From Pseudomonas putida (GTDB lineage: Bacteria; Pseudomonadota; Gammaproteobacteria; Pseudomonadales; Pseudomonadaceae), in the NCBI GenBank assembly GCA_041071465.1, contig CP163498.1, positions 3,428,001 to 3,492,000 of the forward strand: a DNA stretch of 64,000 nucleotides. The letters are read 5' to 3'. Positions 38,120 to 49,370 of this stretch are shown in pieces. Position 1 is the first letter of the stretch. Each line of letters opens with the position of its first letter. The position numbers and the translations under genes are program-made. The notes under the pieces are model-generated. The model searched no databases. It saw only the letters and a program-made list of their open reading frames with translations, and was not told the origin of the DNA.

Positions 38120-38673
38120 TCAACGACATCAAGAAAGACGCGCAGGAGCGCATGACCAAGTCCCTCGAGGCCCTGGGCCGCAACCTGGCGGCAATCCGCA
38201 CTGGTCGCGCGCACCCAAGCATCCTGGATACCGTCAAGGTCACTGCCTGGGGCAGCGAAATGCCGCTGAACCAGGTTGCCGCGATCACCGTCGAAGATGC
38301 TCGCACCCTGAAGATCGTCGCTCACGACAAGAACCTCAGCGCTGCCATCGAGAAGGCCATCCTTACCTCCGACCTGGGCCTGAACCCATCCAGCGCCGGT
38401 ACCACCATTCGTGTGCCGATGCCGGCCCTGACCGAGGAAACCCGCAAGGGCTACACCAAGCAGGCCAGCGGTGTGGCCGAGGACGCCAAGGTAGCTGTGC
38501 GCAACGTGCGCCGCGACGCCCTGGCTGACCTGAAGAAGCTGACCAAGGACAAGGAAATCAGTGAAGACGAAGAACGTCGCGCCGCTGATGAGATCCAGAA
38601 GCTGACCGACAAGTTCGTTGCCGAAGTCGATGCTGCCTTCAAAGCCAAGGAAAAGGACCTGATGGCCGTTTAA
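38116..38673 (+). CDS. frr: Ribosome-recycling factor
   Basis: 185 residues, the exact usual size. RRF with its helical domain I and small domain [11 protein letters not shown] and VRNVRRDA motifs are visible. Works with EF-G to split post-termination ribosomes. Starts inside the pyrH stop codon. Confidence 0.97.
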   Translation: MINDIKKDAQERMTKSLEALGRNLAAIRTGRAHPSILDTVKVTAWGSEMPLNQVAAITVEDARTLKIVAHDKNLSAAIEKAILTSDLGLNPSSAGTTIRVPMPALTEETRKGYTKQASGVAEDAKVAVRNVRRDALADLKKLTKDKEISEDEERRAADEIQKLTDKFVAEVDAAFKAKEKDLMAV

Positions 38674-38688
38674 GGCCGGGGTTTTTTA

Positions 38689-39444
38689 ATGGAAAAGACC
38701 AAGCCAGCGGTGCCGTCCTCGGTGCCGCGTCATGTCGCGATCATCATGGATGGCAACAACCGCTGGGCGAAGAAACGCCTGCTGCCCGGCGTTGCCGGGC
38801 ACAAGGCGGGTGTCGACGCCGTTCGCGCGGTCATCGAAGTCTGTGCCAAGTCCGGGGTCGAGGTGCTGACCCTGTTCGCCTTCTCCAGCGAAAACTGGCA
38901 GCGCCCCGCCGAAGAAGTGGGTGCGCTGATGGAGTTGTTTTTCTCGGCCCTGCGCCGTGAGGCCAAGCGCCTCAATGAAAACAACATCAGCCTGCGCATC
39001 ATCGGTGACCGTTCGCGTTTCCACCCTGAGCTGCAGGCTGCCATGCGCGAAGCCGAGGCAGTGACCGCCGGTAACAATCGCTTCATCCTGCAGATTGCAG
39101 CCAACTACGGTGGCCAGTGGGACATCGCCCAGGCCGCCCAGCGGCTGGCGCGGGAAGTGCAAGCTGGGCACCTGCGCCCGGAAGACATCACCCCGGGCCT
39201 TTTGCAGGCCTGCCTGGCAACCGGCGAGCTGCCATTGCCGGACTTGTGCATCCGCACCGGTGGCGAGCACCGCATCAGTAATTTCCTGCTGTGGCAGCTG
39301 GCCTATGCCGAGTTGTATTTCTCCGACCTGTACTGGCCGGACTTCAAACACGAGGCCATGCGCAATGCCCTGGCCGATTTCGCTTCGCGCCAGCGCCGCT
39401 TTGGTAAGACCAGCGAGCAGGTCGAGGCTGGAGCTCGTGCTTAA
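38689..39444 (+). CDS. uppS: Undecaprenyl diphosphate synthase (cis-prenyltransferase)
   Basis: 251 residues. The IIMDGNNRWAKKR motif (18-30, Asp21) binds the substrate diphosphate and Mg2+, and FAFSSENWQRP and RTGGEHRISNFLLWQ are the other signatures. Makes the C55 carrier precursor used for peptidoglycan and O-antigen. Its TAA shares one base with the cdsA ATG. Confidence 0.97.
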   Translation: MEKTKPAVPSSVPRHVAIIMDGNNRWAKKRLLPGVAGHKAGVDAVRAVIEVCAKSGVEVLTLFAFSSENWQRPAEEVGALMELFFSALRREAKRLNENNISLRIIGDRSRFHPELQAAMREAEAVTAGNNRFILQIAANYGGQWDIAQAAQRLAREVQAGHLRPEDITPGLLQACLATGELPLPDLCIRTGGEHRISNFLLWQLAYAELYFSDLYWPDFKHEAMRNALADFASRQRRFGKTSEQVEAGARA

Positions 39445-40259
39445 TGCTTAAACAACGCATCATTACTGCGCTGATCCTGCTGCCGATCGCGCTGGGCGGT
39501 TTCTTCCTGCTCAACGGTGGCGATTTCGCCCTGTTCATCGGCTTCGTGGTGACCCTCGGTGCCTGGGAGTGGGCGCGCCTTGCCGGGCTGATGGCCCAGC
39601 CGCTGCGTATTGCCTATGCCGCGGTGGTCGCCGGGGCGCTGATGCTGCTGTACATCCTTCCAGAGCTGGCGCCCTGGGTGCTGGGCGCCGCGGTGATCTG
39701 GTGGGGGCTGGCAACCTGGCTGGTGCTGACCTATCCGCGCAGCAGCGAGCTGTGGGCCAGTGCTGCCTGCCGGCTGCTGATCGGCCTGCTGGTGCTGCTG
39801 CCCGCCTGGCAGGGGCTGGTGCTGCTCAAGCACTGGCCGCTGGGCAACGGGTTGATCCTGTCGGTCATGGTGCTGGTGTGGGCTGCCGACATTGGCGCGT
39901 ACTTCTCTGGGCGGGCGTTCGGCAAGCGCAAGCTGGCCCCGCAAGTCAGCCCGGGCAAGAGCTGGGAGGGCGTGTACGGTGGTCTGGCGGTCAGCCTGCT
40001 GATTACCCTGGGTGTCGGCATCAGCCGCGACTGGAGCTTTGGTCAGGTCCTGCTCGGCCTGCTGGGCGCCGCGCTGCTGGTCATGGCCTCGGTAGTCGGT
40101 GACCTGACCGAAAGCATGTTCAAGCGCCGCTCCGGCATCAAGGACAGCAGCAACCTGCTGCCCGGCCACGGTGGCGTGCTTGATCGCATCGACAGCCTGA
40201 CTGCGGCAATCCCGATTTTTGCGGTGCTGTTGTGGGCTGCCGAATGGGGTGTGATGTGA
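39444..40259 (+). CDS. cdsA: Phosphatidate cytidylyltransferase
   Basis: 271-residue inner-membrane enzyme, about eight helices, making CDP-diacylglycerol for all phospholipids. The C-terminal CDS signature [25 protein letters not shown] is present (about 228-252). Starts on the last base of uppS and ends with a four-base overlap into dxr (GTGA). Confidence 0.95.
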
Positions 40260-41446
40260 GTCGCCCGCAGCGTATTACCGTGCTCGGGGCCACTGGCTCC
40301 ATCGGCCTGAGCACGCTGGATGTGATCGCGCGGCACCCTGATCGCTATCAGGCGTTTGCCCTCAGTGGCTATTCGCGCGTCGACGAGCTGTTGGCGCTGT
40401 GCGTGCGTCATCGCCCGGCGTTCGCCGTGGTGCCGAGCGCCGAGGCAGCCGCAAGGCTGCGCGCAAGCCTGGCTGCAGCCGGCTGCGCCACCGAGGTGCT
40501 GGAAGGCGAGGCCGGGCTGTGCCAGGTGGCGTCGGCAGCGGAAGTGGATGCAGTGATGGCGGCCATTGTCGGTGCCGCCGGCCTGCGCCCTACGCTGGCG
40601 GCTGTCGAGGCTGGCAAGAAGGTATTGCTGGCCAACAAGGAAGCGCTGGTGATGTCGGGCGCGCTGTTCATGGAGGCAGTGCGGCGCAGTGGCGCCGTGT
40701 TGCTGCCGATCGACAGTGAGCACAACGCGATCTTTCAGTGCATGCCTGGCGACTACGCCCGAGGCTTGAGTGCCGTTGGTGTGCGCCGGATCCTGCTGAC
40801 CGCTTCCGGTGGTCCGTTCCGCGAGACGCCGGTCGAGGCGTTGTTGGACGTGACCCCGGAACAAGCCTGCGCGCACCCTAACTGGTCCATGGGGCGCAAG
40901 ATTTCCGTGGATTCGGCCAGCATGATGAACAAGGGGCTCGAACTGATCGAAGCCTGCTGGCTGTTCGATGCTGCGCCGGCCAAGGTCGAGGTGGTGGTGC
41001 ACCCGCAGAGCGTGATCCACTCGCTGGTCGACTATGTGGACGGGTCGGTGCTCGCGCAACTGGGCAACCCGGACATGCGCACACCGATCGCCAATGCCTT
41101 GGCCTGGCCTGAACGGATCGACTCCGGGGTCGCGCCGCTGGACCTGTTCGCCATCGCCCGTCTGGATTTCCAGGCGCCCGACGAACAACGCTTCCCTTGC
41201 CTGCGCCTGGCGCGGCAGGCTGCCGAGGCCGGCAATAGCGCGCCCGCCGTGCTCAATGCGGCCAACGAAGTGGCGGTCGAGGCATTTCTTGAGCGGCGTA
41301 TCCGCTTCCCGGAGATCGCGGGTATGATCGAACAGGTACTCGACCAGGAGCCCGTCGTGCCGCTGCCGTCGCTGGACGCGGTGTTTGCCGCCGATCAGCG
41401 TGCCCGGGAGCTTTCCCGTGAGTGGCTGAGGCGTCACGGTCGCTGA
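40256..41446 (+). CDS. dxr: 1-deoxy-D-xylulose 5-phosphate reductoisomerase
   Basis: 396-residue NADPH enzyme of the MEP isoprenoid pathway. [11 protein letters not shown] (6-16) is the cofactor loop; LANKEALVM and ASGGPFR mark the active site. A GTG start at 40256 overlapping the cdsA stop fits best ([10 protein letters not shown]); the upstream in-frame ATG at 40232 would lie within cdsA. Supplies precursors to UppS encoded two genes upstream. Confidence 0.95.
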
Positions 41447-41517
41447 TGCAGGCTCGCCACGGTTCGTGAGGGGGCTGGGCGTGACACCGGCCCGCTGAAC
41501 ATCATTCGGAGATGGAC

Positions 41518-42869
41518 ATGACAGCGCTCTACATGATTATCGGCACCCTTGTGGCCTTGGGGGTGCTGGTCACTTTCCACGAATTCGGCCACTTCTGGGT
41601 GGCGCGCCGCTGTGGCGTCAAGGTGTTGCGTTTTTCGGTGGGCTTCGGCACGCCGCTGCTGCGTTGGCATGACCGCCACGGCACCGAGTTCGTGGTTGCG
41701 GCTATCCCGTTGGGGGGCTACGTCAAGATGCTCGACGAGCGCGAAGGCGATGTGCCGCCAGCGCTGGCTGGGCAATCGTTCAATCGCAAGTCGGTACGCC
41801 AGCGTATCGCGATCGTCGCGGCAGGCCCGATTGCCAACTTTCTGCTGGCTATCCTGTTTTTCTGGGTGCTGGCGATGCTGGGTACCCAGCAGGTCCGTCC
41901 GGTAATCGGTGCGGTCGATAGTGGCAGCCTGGCAGCATCGGCCGGTCTGACCGCAGGTCAGGAAATCGTTTCTATCGATGGCAAAGCGACCAACGGTTGG
42001 TCAGCGGTCAATCTGCAACTGGTTCGTCGCCTGGGTGAGAGCGGTACGTTGCAGGTTGGCGTGCTTGAAGAGGGCGCCAGCGCTGAGCGCCAACTGCAGG
42101 TCAAGCTGGACAGCTGGCTCAAGGGCGCTGACGAGCCGGACCCGATCCAGTCTCTGGGGCTGCACCCTTGGCGCCCGGCGATCACGCCAGTGCTTGCCGA
42201 GATCGATCCGAAGGGGCCGGCAGCCGCTGCGGGCCTGAAAACCGGTGACAAGTTGCTGGCTGTCGATGGCCAGGCCGTCACTGAATGGCAGCAAGTAGTC
42301 GACAGTGTTCGCGCCCGCCCAGATGCCAAAGTAGTGGTGCGTGTGGAGCGCGACGGTGCGGCCCTGGAGCTGCCGGTGACCCTGGCCCGCAAGGGCGAGG
42401 GCAAGGCAGTTGGTGGCTATCTGGGTGCCGGGGTAAAAGGTGGCGAATGGCCTGCCAACATGCTCCGCGAAGTCAGCTACGGCCCGCTGGATGCGGTGGG
42501 TGAGGGCTTGTCGCGCACCTGGAACATGAGCGTCCTGACCCTTGAATCGCTGAAGAAAATGCTGTTCGGGGAGCTCTCGGTAAAAAACTTGAGTGGACCG
42601 ATAACCATTGCTAAAGTGGCGGGCGCTTCAGCCCAGTCCGGCGTGGGGGATTTCCTGAATTTCCTGGCCTACCTGAGCATAAGCCTGGGGGTTCTTAACC
42701 TGCTGCCCATTCCAGTACTGGATGGGGGGCATTTGCTGTTTTACCTGGTCGAGTGGGCGCGCGGTCGTCCGCTATCCGATCGGGTGCAAGGTTGGGGGTC
42801 CAGATCGGTATCAGTTTGGTCATAGGGGTGATGTTGCTCGCCCTGATCAACGATCTGGGTCGACTATAA
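41518..42869 (+). CDS. rseP: Site-2 intramembrane metalloprotease RseP (frameshifted near its 3' end as read)
   Basis: Inner-membrane protease that cleaves the anti-sigma factor (MucA/RseA type) and so releases the envelope-stress sigma factor. The zinc motif HEFGH is at about residues 21-25, two PDZ domains span about 110-290, and the second active-site motif NLLPIPVLDGG is near the end. The ATG at 41518 is seven bases after GGAG. As read, the frame ends at 42825. One extra G in GGGGG at 42794-42798 restores the last membrane helix (GISLVIGVMLLALINDLGRL) and a stop at 42869, giving 450 residues. Confidence 0.93.
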
Positions 42870-42887
42870 AAGCTTCGCTCAATTGCG

Positions 42888-42920
42888 AACCTGCCGTTTT
42901 GTGGCGGTAGGTTGTTTATT
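42888..42920 (+). terminator. Hairpin between rseP and bamA
   Basis: AACCTGCCG pairs with CGGTAGGTT (one G-U) and is followed by GTTTATT. It could partly stop rseP transcripts before bamA. Confidence 0.45.
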
Positions 42921-42943
42921 GCCAGTTGGAATAAAAGGACTTC

Positions 42944-45307
42944 ATGAAACGTCTGCTGCTAACTGCGGTCATGTCCGCACTGATGATCGCTGAAGTTCAC
43001 GCCGAGTCCTTCACCATCTCCGATATTCGCGTCAACGGCCTGCAGCGGGTTTCCGCCGGCAGTGTGTTCGGTGCCCTGCCGCTGAACGTCGGCGACCAGG
43101 CCGATGACCGCCGCTTGGTGGACTCGACCCGTTCCCTGTTCAAGACCGGGTTCTTCCAGGACATCCAGTTGAACCGCGATGGCAATGTGCTGATCATCAA
43201 CGTGGTCGAGCGCCCGTCGGTGTCGAGCATCGAGATCGAAGGCAACAAGGCGATCAGCACCGAAGACCTGATGAAGGGCCTGAAGCAATCGGGCCTGGCC
43301 GAGGGCGAAATCTTCCAGCGTGCCACCCTCGAAGGTGTGCGTAACGAGCTGCAGCGCCAGTACGTGGCCCAGGGCCGCTACTCGGCCGAGGTCGACGCCG
43401 AAGTGGTGCCGCAGCCGCGCAACCGTGTGGCGCTGAAGATCAAGATCAACGAAGGCACCGTCGCCGCCATCCAGCACATCAACATCGTTGGCAACAACGT
43501 GTTCGATGATGAAACCCTGGGGCAGCTGTTCGAGCTGAAGACCACCAACTGGCTGTCGTTCTTCAAGAACGATGACAAGTACGCCCGTGAAAAACTCTCC
43601 GGTGACCTGGAGCGCCTGCGTTCCTACTACCTGGACCGCGGCTACATCAACATGGACATCGCCTCCACCCAGGTGTCCATCACGCCGGACAAGAAGCACG
43701 TCTACATCACCGTCAACATCAACGAAGGCGAGAAGTACACCGTTCGCGACGTGAAGCTGTCCGGTGACCTCAAGGTGCCGGAAGACCAGGTCAAGTCGCT
43801 GCTGCTGGTGCAGCCAGGCCAGGTATTCTCGCGCAAGGTGATGACCACCACCTCCGAGCTGATCACCCGCCGCCTGGGTAACGAAGGCTACACCTTCGCC
43901 AACGTCAACGGCGTGCCACAGCCGAACGACCAGGACCACACGGTCGACATCATGTTCGTGGTCGACCCGGGCAAGCGTGCCTACGTCAACCGCATCAACT
44001 ACCGCGGCAACACCAAGACCGAAGACGAAGTGCTGCGCCGCGAAATGCGCCAGATGGAAGGCGGGTGGGCGTCGACCTACCTGATCGACCAGTCCAAGAC
44101 CCGTCTGGAGCGCCTGGGCTTCTTCAAGGAAGTCAACGTAGAGACCCCACCGGTGCCGGGCACCGACGACCAGGTCGACGTCAACTACAGCGTCGAAGAG
44201 CAGGCCTCCGGCTCGATCACCGCCAGCGTCGGTTTCGCCCAGAGCGCCGGCCTGATCCTCGGTGGTTCGATCAGCCAGAGCAACTTCCTCGGTACCGGTA
44301 ACAAAGTATCCGTCGGCCTGACCCGTTCGGAATACCAGACCCGCTACAACTTCGGCTTCGTTGATCCCTACTTCACTGCCGATGGCGTCAGCCTGGGCTA
44401 CAACGCCTTCTACCGCAGCACCGACTACGACGACCTCGACGTCGACGTGGCCAGCTATGCGGTCGACAGCTACGGTGCCGGCGTGAGCCTGGGCTACCCG
44501 ATCAGCGAAACCTCGCGCCTGACCTACGGCCTGAGCGTGCAGCAGGACAAGATCAAGACCGGTAAGTACACCGTTGACGAGATCTTCGATTTCCTCGACC
44601 AGGAAGGCGACAACTTCCTGAACTTCAAGGCTTCGATCGGTTGGTCCGAATCGACCTTGAACAAAGGCGTGCTGGCCACCCGTGGTCACTCGCAAAGCCT
44701 GACCCTGGAATCCACCATTCCGGGCAGCGACCTGTCGTTCTTCAAGCTCGACTACCGTGGGCAGCTGTTTCAGCCGATCAGCAACGACTACACCCTGCGC
44801 CTGCACACCGAACTGGGCTATGGTGATGGTTATGGCAGTACATCGGGCCTGCCGTTCTACGAGAACTACTTCGCAGGTGGCTTCAACTCTGTCCGTGGCT
44901 TCAAGGACAGCAGCCTGGGCCCGCGCAGTACCCCGAGCCGTGGCGCGGATGATCCTAACGGCAAACCCGGTACCATCCGTGACCCGGACCAGGATCCGCT
45001 GCCGTTCGGTGGCAACGTGCTGGTTCAAGGTGGCGTCGAATTGCTGTTCCCGCTGCCGTTCGTCAAGGATCAGCGTTCGCTGCGCACGTCCGTGTTCTGG
45101 GACGTGGGTAACGTGTTCGACACCAATTGCGGCAACAAACCTGATTGCGAGAAGGTCGGCTTCTCGGGCATGGCCAGTTCGGTCGGCCTGGGTGTCACCT
45201 GGATTACCGCACTGGGCCCGCTGAGCTTCAGCCTGGCAATGCCGGTCAAGAAGCCGGACGATGCCGATACCCAGGTGTTCCAATTCTCTCTGGGCCAGAC
45301 CTTCTAA
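42944..45307 (+). CDS. bamA: Outer-membrane protein assembly factor BamA
   Basis: 787 residues. Signal peptide to about Ala20, five POTRA domains (about 22-425) and a 16-strand barrel ending in a C-terminal Phe (SLGQTF), the signal recognised by the BAM machine. The VRGF motif of the barrel lid loop is visible near 652. Inserts outer-membrane proteins, so it works with Skp encoded next. AAAAGGAC precedes the ATG. Confidence 0.96.
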   Translation: MKRLLLTAVMSALMIAEVHAESFTISDIRVNGLQRVSAGSVFGALPLNVGDQADDRRLVDSTRSLFKTGFFQDIQLNRDGNVLIINVVERPSVSSIEIEGNKAISTEDLMKGLKQSGLAEGEIFQRATLEGVRNELQRQYVAQGRYSAEVDAEVVPQPRNRVALKIKINEGTVAAIQHINIVGNNVFDDETLGQLFELKTTNWLSFFKNDDKYAREKLSGDLERLRSYYLDRGYINMDIASTQVSITPDKKHVYITVNINEGEKYTVRDVKLSGDLKVPEDQVKSLLLVQPGQVFSRKVMTTTSELITRRLGNEGYTFANVNGVPQPNDQDHTVDIMFVVDPGKRAYVNRINYRGNTKTEDEVLRREMRQMEGGWASTYLIDQSKTRLERLGFFKEVNVETPPVPGTDDQVDVNYSVEEQASGSITASVGFAQSAGLILGGSISQSNFLGTGNKVSVGLTRSEYQTRYNFGFVDPYFTADGVSLGYNAFYRSTDYDDLDVDVASYAVDSYGAGVSLGYPISETSRLTYGLSVQQDKIKTGKYTVDEIFDFLDQEGDNFLNFKASIGWSESTLNKGVLATRGHSQSLTLESTIPGSDLSFFKLDYRGQLFQPISNDYTLRLHTELGYGDGYGSTSGLPFYENYFAGGFNSVRGFKDSSLGPRSTPSRGADDPNGKPGTIRDPDQDPLPFGGNVLVQGGVELLFPLPFVKDQRSLRTSVFWDVGNVFDTNCGNKPDCEKVGFSGMASSVGLGVTWITALGPLSFSLAMPVKKPDDADTQVFQFSLGQTF

Positions 45308-45351
45308 GGTCGGCCCCTGCTTAATGACAACGGTTTATCCAGGAGTGCATC

Positions 45352-45855
45352 GTGCGTAAATTGGCTCAACTGGCCGTAGTGGCCGCGGCGCTGGTCGCCA
45401 CCCCGGCTTTCGCCGAAATGAAGGTAGCCGTGCTGAACTATCAGATGGCCCTGCTCGAGTCGGATGCCGCCAAGAAGTACGCGGTCGATGCCGAGAAGAA
45501 GTTCGGCCCGCAACTGACCAAGCTGAAAAGCCTGGAAAGCAGCGCCAAGGGCATCCAGGACCGCCTGATCAAGGGCGGTGACAAGATGCAGCAGCAGGAG
45601 CGTGAGCGCCTGGAGCTCGAGTTCAAGCAAAAGGCCCGCGACTTCCAGTTCCAGTCCAAGGAGCTGAACGAAGCCAAGGCCGTCGCTGACCGCGATATGC
45701 TCAAGCAGCTGAAGCCGAAGCTGGATGGCGCCGTCGAGGAAGTGATCAAGAAAGGCGGTTTCGACCTCGTTCTCGAGCGTGGTGCGGTCATCGATGTCAA
45801 ACCTCAGTACGACATCACCCGCCAGGTCATCGAGCGCATGAACCAAGCCCGTTGA
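45352..45855 (+). CDS. skp: Periplasmic chaperone Skp (OmpH)
   Basis: 167 residues. A signal peptide ends near Ala22 (TPAFA). The mature protein is mostly a charged, Lys/Gln-rich coiled coil (about 45-125) that forms the tentacles holding unfolded outer-membrane proteins. CAGGAGTGC precedes the start codon GTG/ATG region; the GTG at 45352 is used. One base separates it from lpxD. Confidence 0.92.
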
Positions 45856-45856
45856 T

Positions 45857-46912
45857 ATGAGTGTGACCATGACGCTAGGCCAACTGGCCGAGGCCCTCGG
45901 TGCCACCCTCAAGGGGCCCGAGGCGCTGCAGATTACCGGGCTGGCCACCTTGCAAGAGGCTGGCCCCGGTCAGTTGAGCTTCCTCGCCAACCCGCAGTAC
46001 CGCAAGTACCTGGATAACTGCCAGGCGGGTGCGGTATTGCTCAAGGCCGCGGATGCCGAGAGTTTCGCTGGCAATGCCCTGATCGTGGCCGACCCCTACC
46101 AGGCGTATGCGCGTATTTCCCACCTGTTCGACCCTAAACCCAAGGCTGTGGCGGGAATCCATCCCAGCGCCGTGGTGGCTGAGGACGCGCAGGTAGACGC
46201 CAGCGCCAGCATCGGGCCGTTCGCGGTCATCGAAAGTGGTGCACGTATCGAGGCTGATGTCAGCATCGGCGCACATTGCTTCGTCGGTGCGCGTTGCGTT
46301 GTAGGTGAGGGCGGCTGGCTGGCGCCGCGGGTTACGTTGTATCACGACGTCACCATCGGCAAGCGTGTGGTCATCCAGTCGGGTGCTGTGATCGGCGGCG
46401 AAGGCTTCGGTTTTGCCAATGAGAAGGGCATCTGGCGCAAGATTGCCCAGATTGGTGGCGTCACCATTGGTGATGACGTGGAAATCGGCGTCAATACTGC
46501 CGTTGACCGTGGTGCGCTGTCCGACACGCGGATCGGGGACGGGGTCAAGCTCGACAACCAGATCCAGATCGCCCACAACGTGCAGATCGGTGACCACACG
46601 GCTATGGCCGCTTGCGTAGGCATCTCCGGCAGTACACGCATCGGCAAGCATTGCATGCTGGCCGGCGGCGTGGGCCTGGTGGGGCACATCGATATTTGCG
46701 ATAACGTATTTGTTTCCGGGATGACAATGGTAACCCGTTCGATCACCGAACCCGGTTCCTATTCATCCGGCACAGCCATGCAGCCTCTGGCTGACTGGCG
46801 CAAGAGCGCTGCGCGTATCCGCCAGCTGGATGACATGGCCAAACGTCTTCAGCAGCTGGAAAAACGCGTCGATACCGTGACCTCAGGTGGCCTGCCGACA
46901 TCAGAAGGCTGA
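45857..46912 (+). CDS. lpxD: UDP-3-O-(3-hydroxyacyl)glucosamine N-acyltransferase LpxD
   Basis: 351 residues. An N-terminal uridine-binding domain, a left-handed beta-helix of hexapeptide repeats (about 105-300) and a C-terminal helix. The catalytic His is His240 in QIAHNVQ. Third step of lipid A synthesis. ATG at 45857; a second ATG four codons on is also possible. Confidence 0.95.
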
Positions 46913-47026
46913 TACCATTCCCTGAGCAAGAGTGAACAGTCGCTAGCTGGCTCCTCTTTGGATTGCAAAAGGAGCGTGTGGTCAGCACCTGCGCTCCCTA
47001 TTCTTATTACAGGCTTCCCCCCCGAA

Positions 47027-47467
47027 ATGATGGACATCAACGAGATTCGCGAATACCTGCCTCACCGCTACCCGTTCCTGCTGGTGGATCGTGTGACGGA
47101 TCTGGACTTCGAGGCCCAGAGCATTCGTGCCTACAAGAATGTCAGCATCAACGAGCCGTTTTTCAATGGCCACTTCCCGGCGCACCCGATCATGCCGGGC
47201 GTCCTGATCATCGAAGCCATGGCCCAGGCGGCCGGCATCCTTGGTTTCAAGATGCTCGATGCCAAGCCGGCCGATGGCACCCTGTACTATTTCGTCGGTT
47301 CCGACAAACTGCGTTTCCGTCAGCCGGTACTGCCGGGTGACCAGCTGGTGCTGGAAGCCAAGTTCCTCAGCCGCAAAAGCATGATCTGGAAGTTCGAATG
47401 CCGCGCCCTGGTCGATGGCAAACCGGTTTGCTCGGCAGAAATCACCTGCGCGGAACGCTCCCTATGA
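47027..47467 (+). CDS. fabZ: 3-hydroxyacyl-[acyl-carrier-protein] dehydratase FabZ
   Basis: 146-residue hot-dog-fold enzyme. Catalytic His49 is in [14 protein letters not shown] and Glu63 in IIEAMAQ. Dehydrates hydroxyacyl-ACP, competing with LpxA/LpxD for the same pool, hence the classic clustering. The start at 47027 ([17 protein letters not shown]) is right for the family; the frame to 46958 is leader. Four-base overlap with lpxA. Confidence 0.96.
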   Translation: MMDINEIREYLPHRYPFLLVDRVTDLDFEAQSIRAYKNVSINEPFFNGHFPAHPIMPGVLIIEAMAQAAGILGFKMLDAKPADGTLYYFVGSDKLRFRQPVLPGDQLVLEAKFLSRKSMIWKFECRALVDGKPVCSAEITCAERSL

Positions 47468-48240
47468 ATTCGATTGATCCTCGGGCCATTATCGATCCGT
47501 CGGCCAAGCTGGCCGATGGGGTCGAGGTCGGCCCTTGGTCGATCGTTGGCCCTGATGTAGAAATCGGGGAGGGCACCGTTATCGGCCCGCATGTTGTGCT
47601 CAAGGGGCCGACCCGTATTGGCAAGCACAACCGTATCTTTCAGTTTTCCTCGATCGGTGAAGACACCCCGGACCTCAAGTACAAGGGGGAGCCGACGCGC
47701 CTGGTGATTGGCGATCACAATGTGATCCGCGAAGGGGTGACCATCCACCGTGGTACTGTTCAGGACCGCGCGGAGACCACCGTGGGTGACCACAACCTGA
47801 TCATGGCCTACGCCCACATTGGCCACGACAGCGTCATCGGCAACCACTGCATCCTGGTCAACAACACGGCGCTGGCCGGTCATGTGCATGTGGGTGACTG
47901 GGCGATCCTGTCCGGCTACACCCTGGTTCACCAGTACTGCCACATTGGCGCCCACGCGTTTTCCGGCATGGGTACGGCGATTGGCAAGGATGTTCCGGCT
48001 TTCGTGACCGTGTTCGGCAGCCCGGCCGAAGCCCGCAGCATGAACTTCGAGGGCATGCGCCGCCGTGGTTTCAGCGACGAGGTGATCCACGTGCTGCGTC
48101 GTTGCTACAAGATTGTCTACCGTCAGGGCCTGACCGTCGAAGACGCGCTCAAGGAACTGGCCGAGCCGGCCGCGCAACATCCTGAGGTCGAGCTGTTCCG
48201 TCAGTCGATCGTGAGCTCCGCCCGCGGTATTACACGCTGA
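47464..48240 (+). CDS. lpxA: UDP-N-acetylglucosamine acyltransferase LpxA
   Basis: 258-residue beta-helix acyltransferase, first step of lipid A synthesis. Catalytic His121 lies in AHIGHDS. Starts inside the fabZ stop (ATGA), so it is translationally coupled. Confidence 0.97.
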   Translation: MNSIDPRAIIDPSAKLADGVEVGPWSIVGPDVEIGEGTVIGPHVVLKGPTRIGKHNRIFQFSSIGEDTPDLKYKGEPTRLVIGDHNVIREGVTIHRGTVQDRAETTVGDHNLIMAYAHIGHDSVIGNHCILVNNTALAGHVHVGDWAILSGYTLVHQYCHIGAHAFSGMGTAIGKDVPAFVTVFGSPAEARSMNFEGMRRRGFSDEVIHVLRRCYKIVYRQGLTVEDALKELAEPAAQHPEVELFRQSIVSSARGITR

Positions 48241-48241
48241 T

Positions 48242-49369
48242 ATGGCCCAGCTTTGCGTAGCGCTGGTCGCCGGTGAGGCCAGCGGCGATATTCTGGGTTC
48301 AGGCTTGATGCGTGCCCTCAAGGCACGTCACCCTGATGTACGTTTTATCGGCGTCGGCGGCCCTTTGATGGAAGCCGAAGGCCTGCAATCCTATTTCCCC
48401 ATGGAGCGCCTGGCCGTCATGGGCCTGGTCGAAGTACTGGGGCGCCTGCGCGAGCTGCTCAAGCGCCGCAAGCTATTGATCCAGACGTTGATCGACGAAA
48501 AACCCGACGTTTTCATCGGTATCGACGCCCCGGACTTCACCCTCAATATCGAACTGAAACTGCGTCAGGCCGGCATCAAGACCGTGCACTACGTCAGCCC
48601 ATCAGTGTGGGCCTGGCGGCAGAAGCGTGTGCTGAAGATTCGCGAAGGTTGCGACCTGATGCTGACGCTGTTGCCGTTTGAGGCGCGCTTCTACGAAGAG
48701 CAAGGTGTACCGGTGCGCTTTGTCGGCCACCCGCTGGCCGACACCATCCCGCTTGAAGCTGACCGCTCGGTCGCGCGTGCCGCACTGGGCCTGGGCGAAG
48801 GGCCGATAGTGGCGCTGATGCCCGGTAGCCGGGGTGGTGAAGTAGGGCGCTTGGGCGCGTTATTCCTCGATGCAGCCGAGCACCTGTGTCAGCAGGTGCC
48901 GGGTGTGCGCTTTGTGCTGCCCTGTGCCAACGCTGCGCGGCGTGCCCAGGTCGAGCACATGCTTGAAGGGCGCCAGCTGCCGCTGACCTTGCTCGATGGC
49001 CAGTCGCACCAAGCCCTGGCGGCCTGTGACGCGGTGTTGATCGCTTCGGGCACCGCGACCCTCGAAGCGCTGCTGTACAAGCGGCCGATGGTGGTGGCGT
49101 ACCGCCTGGCACCGTTGACCTACTGGATTCTCAAGCGCCTGGTGAAAAGCCCCTACGTGTCGTTGCCGAACCTGCTGGCCCAGCGCGAGCTGGTGCCCGA
49201 GCTGCTGCAGGACCAAGCCACCAGCCAAGCGTTGGCCAACACCCTTGCGCCGCTGGTGCGCGATGGTAGCCAACAGACCGAACGTTTCGACGAAATTCAC
49301 CGCACCCTGCGCCGTGACGCCTCCAACCAGGCGGCCGAGGCGGTACTGGCCCTGCTCAAGGACCGCTGA
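48242..49369 (+). CDS. lpxB: Lipid-A-disaccharide synthase LpxB
   Basis: 375-residue GT19 glycosyltransferase joining UDP-2,3-diacylglucosamine and lipid [10 protein letters not shown] (11-19) and [11 protein letters not shown] (about 119-129) are family signatures. One base after the lpxA stop and one before the rnhB start, within the same transcript. Confidence 0.96.
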   Translation: MAQLCVALVAGEASGDILGSGLMRALKARHPDVRFIGVGGPLMEAEGLQSYFPMERLAVMGLVEVLGRLRELLKRRKLLIQTLIDEKPDVFIGIDAPDFTLNIELKLRQAGIKTVHYVSPSVWAWRQKRVLKIREGCDLMLTLLPFEARFYEEQGVPVRFVGHPLADTIPLEADRSVARAALGLGEGPIVALMPGSRGGEVGRLGALFLDAAEHLCQQVPGVRFVLPCANAARRAQVEHMLEGRQLPLTLLDGQSHQALAACDAVLIASGTATLEALLYKRPMVVAYRLAPLTYWILKRLVKSPYVSLPNLLAQRELVPELLQDQATSQALANTLAPLVRDGSQQTERFDEIHRTLRRDASNQAAEAVLALLKDR

Positions 49370-49370
49370 C

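Noticed and set aside
42959-45283. Long minus-strand open frame (774 codons) opposite bamA
   Set aside because: Mirror frame of a high-GC coding region; composition is His/Val/Gln-rich nonsense with no motif, while the plus strand encodes a perfect BamA.
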